From: Robiginitomaculum sp.
GTDB lineage: Bacteria; Pseudomonadota; Alphaproteobacteria; Caulobacterales; Maricaulaceae
Length of the DNA: 8,168 bases
Assembly (NCBI GenBank): GCA_026993275.1
Contig: JALWUB010000090.1
Location: forward strand, 1 to 8,168
Direction of reading: 5' to 3'
Part shown: one piece after another, positions 4,407-8,168 of the stretch
Layout: the number at the start of each line of letters is the position of its first letter
Position numbering within the stretch: the stretch's first letter is position 1
Notes under the pieces: model-generated
Seen by the model: only the letters and a program-made list of their open reading frames with translations
Database searches by the model: none
What the model was told of the DNA's origin: nothing
Position numbers and translations under genes: made by a program

Positions 4407-5387
4407 ATGCACAAGCAGACACTGATCCTGCTGGAGCGCCTGCTGGCGGCTTCGCAGGGTGACCGTATCAAATGGACGGAAGTGACCGGGAAAACCGCCT
4501 TCAGCTATGTAGCCGGGGATTATGTCCTGGTGATCGATGCCGCTGACGGGCGTGCGCTGTTCCGGCTTTCGGATGACCGGGGCCGCACCCTTGAGGAAGC
4601 CGGTGAGGACGACTTGCGGGCGGCACAACTGGCAGGTGGCGGCACGGCGCTTGACGCGGTGCGTGAAATGCACGCCATTGCCAAGCGCCAGACCTCTGGT
4701 GTCGATACGGCCATCGCCACAGTGCTGGAGCATTTGCAAAGCCTCGGCGGCGAAGCCGGCGGGGAAAATGGTGCGGCCGGGCAAGACGGCGATACGGCGG
4801 ACACGCAAGGCGCCATTGCATCCGAAAGCACCACGCCGTTGAAGCCGGAAGAAGATGCAGAACGCCAGGAGGAGACCGGAACGGCCCTGGCAAAGCAGAC
4901 CGGGACGGAGCCGGTGCACGCCGCCAGCACGGCCTCTGACGGCGGTGATGATGCTGAAGCGGAGTCGGAACCGGAATCCGGAAAGGACGTGGAAAAGGAC
5001 GCCTTGTCCGGCAGCAAGGACGAGGCCGAAGCGGAATCGGAAGCGGAAACGGCCTCCGGCAGCAAGGACGAAGCCGCAGAAGACCCGGAGAAGGAAGCTG
5101 CTGCCAAGGGCGATTCTGAAGCGAAGCCAGAGCCGGAGACGGCTGCCGCCAATGGCGGTGAGGAAGCCGGGGCGAAGCCTGAACTGGAGACGGCGGCCGC
5201 CAATGGCAATGGCGATGCTGCAAAGACAGTGGAGGCAGAGGCTGCATCCAATGGCAATGGCAAGGCCGCAAGCCAGGACGCCGCAGAGGCGCAGAGCGAT
5301 GCAGAGGCGGACAAGGCGGCTGCGAACGCCGCGGCTGGCCGCAAGAAAAAACGCTCGCTGTTTCACCCGTTCGGCGGCAAGGCATAG
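4407..5387 (+). CDS. Unrecognised protein: globular N-terminal domain, acidic repetitive tail, basic C-terminus
   Basis: The 326-residue product falls into three parts. Residues 1-112 look globular: helix LLERLLAAS, a beta-rich stretch (WTEVTGKTAFSYV, YVLVIDA, ALFRLSDDRGRTL), then helices with REMHAIAKRQTSGVDTAIAT. This helix-strands-helix order resembles a small domain common in bacterial hypothetical proteins, but I cannot name it with confidence. Residues about 113-310 are low complexity, rich in Ala, Glu, Gly, Asp, Lys and Ser, net acidic and surely disordered, with internal duplications (SGSKDEA at 201 and 217; KPE-x-ETAAANG at 240 and 257). The last residues, GRKKKRSLFHPFGG, are strongly basic with aromatics. 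There is no signal peptide or membrane helix, so it is likely cytoplasmic. The start has a good GAGGGGG ribosome site. A tethering or scaffold role is only a guess. Confidence 0.85.
   Translation: MHKQTLILLERLLAASQGDRIKWTEVTGKTAFSYVAGDYVLVIDAADGRALFRLSDDRGRTLEEAGEDDLRAAQLAGGGTALDAVREMHAIAKRQTSGVDTAIATVLEHLQSLGGEAGGENGAAGQDGDTADTQGAIASESTTPLKPEEDAERQEETGTALAKQTGTEPVHAASTASDGGDDAEAESEPESGKDVEKDALSGSKDEAEAESEAETASGSKDEAAEDPEKEAAAKGDSEAKPEPETAAANGGEEAGAKPELETAAANGNGDAAKTVEAEAASNGNGKAASQDAAEAQSDAEADKAAANAAAGRKKKRSLFHPFGGKA
5007..5258 (+). repeat. In-gene duplications of 16-17 codons
   Basis: A 17-base identity (TCCGGCAGCAAGGACGA) occurs at 5007-5023 and 5055-5071, 48 bases apart. A second near-repeat starts at 5121 and 5172, 51 bases apart, encoding AKPEPETAAANG and AKPELETAAANG. 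A third echo, NGNGDAA/NGNGKAA, lies at residues 266-272 and 282-288. All spacings keep the frame, so the tail has grown by in-frame duplication. Confidence 0.75.
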
Positions 5388-5422
5388 CACATGAAAAGGA
5401 GCGGGCGCGCAGACGAAGGCAG

Positions 5423-5443
5423 GGCCAGGCGCCGGGTCTGGCC
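5423..5443 (+). repeat. Intergenic hairpin between 4407 gene and rhomboid gene
   Basis: GGCCAG (5423-5428) and CTGGCC (5438-5443) pair over a 9-base GC-rich loop and are followed by AAAATGG. No T tract follows, so termination is doubtful; it may only mark the 76-base gap between the two genes. Confidence 0.35.
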
Positions 5444-5463
5444 AAAATGGTGAAAACGCCCGC

Positions 5464-6126
5464 ATGAGCGCACCCGCCCGCGAGCCGTTTTTCGGCAATA
5501 TTCCCGCTGTCGTGACGGGGCTGTGCGCACTGATCGTGCTGGTCAGTGCGCTTGTCCTGCTTGGCCCCGGGCCCTGGTCTGACCGCATCCTGGCCGCCGC
5601 CGCGGTGCAAATCGGCCCGGCGCGCCTGCCGCGCCTGCTGGGGCCATACCTGCCCTTCGTGCTGCATGTTCTGGTTCATGGCGGCTGGCTGCATCTGGGC
5701 CTGAACACGCTTGGCCTTCTGGCCTTTGGCGCGCCGGTGGCCCGCTGGCTGCAAGCGCTGCACGGGCCGCGCCGCGGCGCTTTGGACTTTCTCGCGCTGT
5801 TTTTCCTTGCCGCCATCGCCGGGGCGCTGAGCGAAGCGCTGGCGATCGTGCTGACCGGTGCACCGGGGGCGGTGCTGATTGGCGCATCGGGGGGGCTGAT
5901 GGGCCTCATCGGTGTGCTGGTGCGGCTCAATTATGGCCAGAGCTTCACACCGCTGCCCCTGTTTTCGCGCCCGGTGATGGCCGCCATGGCGCCGTGGATC
6001 GGCCTGAACCTGCTGATCGGGCTCTTTGGCGCGCCCGGCGTTTCCGCGCCCATTGCCTGGCCGGCGCATCTGGGCGGCCTGTTTGCCGGGGCGGCCCTGG
6101 CAGGCCTGTTTGCGCGCAAGGATTGA
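5464..6126 (+). CDS. Rhomboid-family intramembrane serine protease
   Basis: Rhomboids cut transmembrane segments of other proteins inside the membrane with a Ser-His dyad. The 220-residue product has the expected six-helix core at about residues 11-33, 64-90, 106-130, 136-152, 172-192 and 198-216. The family marks are complete: HVLVHGGWLHLGLN (68-81), with the oxyanion-hole His/Asn in the second helix; GASGGLMG (140-147), with nucleophile Ser142; and AHLGGLFAG (201-209), with catalytic His202. The compact bacterial size, with no cytoplasmic extension, fits the alphaproteobacterial class. The substrate cannot be inferred. The ATG at 5464 has only a weak ribosome site; no better in-frame start precedes the conserved part. 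A CBS-domain gene follows 84 bases downstream. Confidence 0.93.
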   Translation: MSAPAREPFFGNIPAVVTGLCALIVLVSALVLLGPGPWSDRILAAAAVQIGPARLPRLLGPYLPFVLHVLVHGGWLHLGLNTLGLLAFGAPVARWLQALHGPRRGALDFLALFFLAAIAGALSEALAIVLTGAPGAVLIGASGGLMGLIGVLVRLNYGQSFTPLPLFSRPVMAAMAPWIGLNLLIGLFGAPGVSAPIAWPAHLGGLFAGAALAGLFARKD

Positions 6127-6134
6127 GCCCGTCC

Positions 6135-6146
6135 GGCGGATCCGCC
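6135..6146. repeat. 12-base perfect palindrome GGCGGATCCGCC
   Basis: This palindrome has no loop and lies 8 bases after the rhomboid stop, with a GCCC/GGGC pair (6127-6130, 6151-6154) outside it. It may be a weak transcript end or a protein-binding dyad upstream of the CBS gene. In GC-rich DNA chance is also plausible. Confidence 0.25.
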
Positions 6147-6200
6147 ATTTGGGCGATTGGCGAAACTGTGCGATACTGCACACCGTGTTTGCGCCGGGAT

Positions 6201-6205
6201 GGAGG
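6201..6205 (+). promoter_or_regulatory. Ribosome binding site that decides the CBS gene start
   Basis: GGAGG lies 5 bases before the ATG at 6211 and only 2 bases before the adjoining ATG at 6208. It lies downstream of the other in-frame starts at 6157 and 6199. Spacing therefore favours 6211. Confidence 0.7.
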
Positions 6206-6210
6206 ACATG

Positions 6211-6642
6211 ATGAACGCCAATGCAATCCTTGAGAGCAAGGGCCGCGAGGTCATCTGCATTCACGCCGGTGACAGCTTGCGCGAGGCCGCGCAGGTGCTC
6301 GATCAGCACCGCATTGGCGCGGCCGTGGTCACCGAGGACGACGGCACTGTGTGCGGCGTCCTGTCGGAGCGGGACATTGCCCGCCAGGCCGCGCGGCACG
6401 GCGCCGAAGCCTTGCAGATGCGGGTCGGCGACTGCATGAGCCGCAATGTCATCACCGCCGCGCCCACGGACACCATAGATGATTTGCTGGGCCGGATGAC
6501 CGACCGGCGCATCCGCCATTTGCCGGTCATGGAGGATGGCAAGCTGGTTGGTGTGATTTCCATTGGCGATGTGGTCAAGCGCAAGATCGCCGACACCGAA
6601 GCCGAGGCCGAGGCCATGAAGGCCTATATCGTCGCAGGCTGA
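6211..6642 (+). CDS. Protein of two CBS domains
   Basis: Paired CBS motifs form a Bateman module that binds adenine nucleotides such as AMP, ATP or SAM and usually senses energy state. The 143-residue product is almost only this module. CBS1 spans about residues 12-60, with the phrases AAQVLDQHRIGAAVV and GVLSERDIAR. CBS2 spans about 72-127, with VGDCMSRNVITAAPTDTIDD, RIRHLPVMEDGKLVGVISI and GDVV. No enzyme or channel domain is attached, so it acts as a stand-alone sensor, probably a soluble dimer. Residues 128-138 are a short acidic helix (EAEAEAMKAY). The start at 6211 follows from the GGAGG at 6201-6205 and from homologues, which begin a few residues before the ILxxKGR motif. It lies between the rhomboid and trpF genes on the same strand; a functional link to either is not evident. 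Confidence 0.93.
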   Translation: MNANAILESKGREVICIHAGDSLREAAQVLDQHRIGAAVVTEDDGTVCGVLSERDIARQAARHGAEALQMRVGDCMSRNVITAAPTDTIDDLLGRMTDRRIRHLPVMEDGKLVGVISIGDVVKRKIADTEAEAEAMKAYIVAG

Positions 6643-6685
6643 ACAGGGCCCCGCCAGCGCTGAAAAATGAGCCGCCCTTGTGCAC

Positions 6686-6714
6686 TTGCCGCTTTGGCCA
6701 GCGGCGGCTAGGCC
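6686..6714 (+). promoter_or_regulatory. Putative trpF-trpB promoter
   Basis: TTGCCG (6686-6691) and TAGGCC (6709-6714) are separated by exactly 17 bases, and the latter lies in GCTAGGCC. This is close to the Caulobacter housekeeping pattern (TTGAC-like -35, GCTA-containing -10). Initiation near 6721 would leave a leader of about 30 bases. No trp leader peptide or attenuator hairpins fit in that distance, so classic attenuation is unlikely here. Confidence 0.4.
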
Positions 6715-6750
6715 ATAAGCTGCGCCGCCTTGGGCAAGCGGAGCGCGCCG

Positions 6751-7410
6751 ATGGCAAAAGTGAAGATTTGCGGCCTTAAGCAGGCGAAAGGCGTTGCCGC
6801 AGCGCTGGAAGCGGGCGCAGAGTATCTGGGCTTTGTCTTTGCCCCCAACAGCCCGCGGCAGGTGACGCCGGAAGCCGCCGCAGCCCTGGCGGAACCGGCA
6901 CGCGGGCGCGCCCGCATCGTCGCCGTGCTGGTCAATCCGGGCAACAAGCTGCTGGGCCGGGTGGTGGCACAGCTCAAACCGGACCTTCTGCAATTGCACG
7001 GCAAGGAAAGCCCGGAGCGCGTGCGCGCCATCTGGAAGCGCTTTCATTTGCCCGTCATCAAGGCCGTGGGCATTGCCGGGCCGCGCGATCTTGAAGCGGC
7101 AGAGCGCTATGCCCGCACCGCCGCCTGTTACCTTCTGGATGCCAAGCCCCCCAGGGGCGCGGCGCGCGAAGGCGGTCTGGGCCAGGCGTTTGACTGGTCA
7201 TTGCCAGGCAATGCCGCCTTGTCAAAACCGTGGTTTCTGGCCGGCGGGCTGACCCCGGAGAATGTCTCTCAGGCGATTGCCCAGAGCGGCGCTGCAATGG
7301 TGGATGTCTCCTCTGGCGTCGAGTGCGCCCCCGGCGTAAAAGATGCGCACAAGATTGCCGCCTTTGTCGCGGCGGCCAAGGCGGAGGGTGCCGGTGAGCA
7401 CGAAGACTGA
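6751..7410 (+). CDS. trpF: Phosphoribosylanthranilate isomerase TrpF
   Basis: TrpF turns N-(5-phosphoribosyl)anthranilate into CdRP, the third step of tryptophan synthesis from chorismate, in the cytoplasm. The 219-residue single-domain (beta/alpha)8 barrel shows KICGLK near the N-terminus with general base Cys7, the LQLHGKE strand (80-86), general acid Asp130 in LLDAKPPRG, the AFDW motif (146-149), and the phosphate-binding ends AGGLTPENV (164-172) and VDVSSGVE (184-191). All key residues are present and the length is normal. ATG 6751 was chosen because GGAG at 6740-6743 is 7 bases away and the KICG motif must lie close to the start. A TTG at 6730 in frame has no support. The 3' end overlaps trpB by 17 bases; this trpF-trpB(-trpA) order is usual in Alphaproteobacteria. 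Confidence 0.97.
   Translation: MAKVKICGLKQAKGVAAALEAGAEYLGFVFAPNSPRQVTPEAAAALAEPARGRARIVAVLVNPGNKLLGRVVAQLKPDLLQLHGKESPERVRAIWKRFHLPVIKAVGIAGPRDLEAAERYARTAACYLLDAKPPRGAAREGGLGQAFDWSLPGNAALSKPWFLAGGLTPENVSQAIAQSGAAMVDVSSGVECAPGVKDAHKIAAFVAAAKAEGAGEHED
7383..7387 (+). promoter_or_regulatory. Ribosome binding site of trpB inside trpF
   Basis: GGAGG lies 6 bases before the GTG at 7394 and inside the last codons of trpF. It supports the GTG start and translational coupling of the two genes. Confidence 0.75.
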
Positions 7411-8168
7411 AACAGCCATCTGGCCCGATGCGCGCGGGCGCTTTGGCGATTATGGCGGCCGCTTTGTCGCCGAAACCCTGATGCCGCTGATCCTGGAGCT
7501 GGAAAGCGCCTGGGACGAGGCCCGCGCCGACCCGGCATTTGCACACGAGATGGATGGCTATCTGCGCGATTATGTGGGCCGCGAAAGCCCGCTCTATTTT
7601 GCTGGGCGCCTGAGTGCGCATTTTGGCGGCGCGCGGATTTTCTTCAAGCGCGACGAGCTCAACCACACCGGCTCGCACAAGATCAACAATTGCCTAGGCC
7701 AGGTGCTGCTGGCCCGGCGCATGGGCAAGAGCCGCATCATTGCCGAAACCGGCGCCGGCCAGCACGGTGTCGCCACGGCGACCATGGCGGCGCGCTTTGG
7801 CCTGCCCTGCACCGTCTTCATGGGCGCCACCGACATCGAGCGCCAGCAACCCAATGTGTTTCGCATGAAACTGCTGGGGGCCGACGTGGTGCCGGTGACC
7901 TCGGGCACGGGCACGCTGAAAGACGCCATGAACGAGGCGCTGCGCGACTGGGTCACCCATGTGGATGATACCTTCTATGTCATCGGCACGGTTGCCGGGC
8001 CGCATCCCTATCCGCATATGGTGCGCACCTTCCAGTCGGTCATTGGCCGCGAAGCGCGGGCGCAAGTGCTGGCGCGCGAAGGCCGCCTGCCGGACGCCTG
8101 CGTTGCCTGCATTGGCGGCGGCTCCAATGCCATGGGGCTGTTTCATGCCTTCGTGCCGGACGAGAGCG
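7394..8168 (+). CDS. trpB: Tryptophan synthase beta subunit TrpB, 3' end cut by the window
   Basis: TrpB condenses indole with L-serine to tryptophan using pyridoxal phosphate, in an alpha2-beta2 complex with TrpA. The frame is open from GTG 7394 to the window end (258 codons of the usual 400 or so). The N-terminal [19 protein letters not shown] is the family hallmark. HTGSHKINN carries the PLP-binding Lys96 (Lys87 in the Salmonella enzyme), AETGAGQHG carries catalytic Glu118 (Glu109 there), and GGGSNA (241-246) binds the cofactor phosphate; the constant +9 offset shows no insertions so far. It is the classical TrpB1 type, which works with TrpA. The start overlaps the trpF end by 17 bases, with GGAGG at 7383-7387. 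trpA is expected downstream. Confidence 0.97.
   Translation, partial: MSTKTETAIWPDARGRFGDYGGRFVAETLMPLILELESAWDEARADPAFAHEMDGYLRDYVGRESPLYFAGRLSAHFGGARIFFKRDELNHTGSHKINNCLGQVLLARRMGKSRIIAETGAGQHGVATATMAARFGLPCTVFMGATDIERQQPNVFRMKLLGADVVPVTSGTGTLKDAMNEALRDWVTHVDDTFYVIGTVAGPHPYPHMVRTFQSVIGREARAQVLAREGRLPDACVACIGGGSNAMGLFHAFVPDES

Noticed and set aside
4242..5588. Another long minus-strand frame opposite the 4407 gene
   Set aside because: The regular Phe/Leu/Arg/Gly pattern simply mirrors the Ala/Glu-rich repeats on the other strand, and it would overlap the DUF6460-like gene.
6730..6750. TTG start seven codons upstream of trpF
   Set aside because: No ribosome site, and it would move the KICG motif away from its normal place at residues 5-8.
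4501..7047. A very long open frame on the minus strand (about 848 codons)
   Set aside because: It runs antisense to three well-supported plus-strand genes and into trpF; its product is Arg/Pro/His/Cys-rich without any domain. Long antisense frames are usual opposite GC-rich genes.

Overview
The window is GC-rich DNA from an alphaproteobacterium. The strongest lineage marker is a complete gene for SciP (DUF1153), a cell-cycle transcription inhibitor known only from Alphaproteobacteria, sitting directly after the flagellar hook genes as in Caulobacter-type genomes. A DUF6460-like membrane protein, the trpF-trpB gene pair and an alphaproteobacterial-type palindromic repeat agree with this. Genus or family cannot be set from the sequence alone.

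Layout. (1) Positions 1-2016: 3' part of flgD (hook cap), then flgE (hook protein), closed by a strong hairpin at 2024-2054. (2) 2184-2456: sciP on its own transcription unit. (3) 2457-3170: about 700 bases without a credible gene. They hold several perfect hairpins, a 15-base dyad, a promoter-like site, short direct repeats, and a composite three-hairpin REP-like element (about 2955-3125). (4) 3171-4273, minus strand: a two-gene operon with ATGA overlap, DUF6460-like two-helix membrane protein followed by a lipoprotein with a Sel1-like helical stretch. (5) 4407-5387, plus strand, divergent from (4): an unrecognised protein with a globular N-terminal domain, a long acidic Ala/Glu/Gly tail built from 16-17-residue duplications, and a basic C-terminal end. 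(6) 5464-6126: rhomboid intramembrane protease with intact catalytic Ser and His. (7) 6211-6642: a protein made of two CBS domains. (8) 6751-8168: trpF and the first 258 codons of trpB, overlapping by 17 bases and preceded by a plausible promoter.

How the parts relate. FlgD and FlgE build the flagellar hook, and SciP represses CtrA-driven genes, which in Caulobacter include flagellar ones; a structural unit and its cell-cycle regulator therefore lie side by side. TrpF and TrpB catalyse tryptophan-synthesis steps, and trpA probably follows beyond the window. The middle genes look like ordinary chromosomal housekeeping or envelope genes. I see no phage, transposase, CRISPR, toxin-antitoxin or defence genes and no clear new multi-gene system. 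The least explained parts are the structured 2457-2960 stretch and the 4407-5387 protein.
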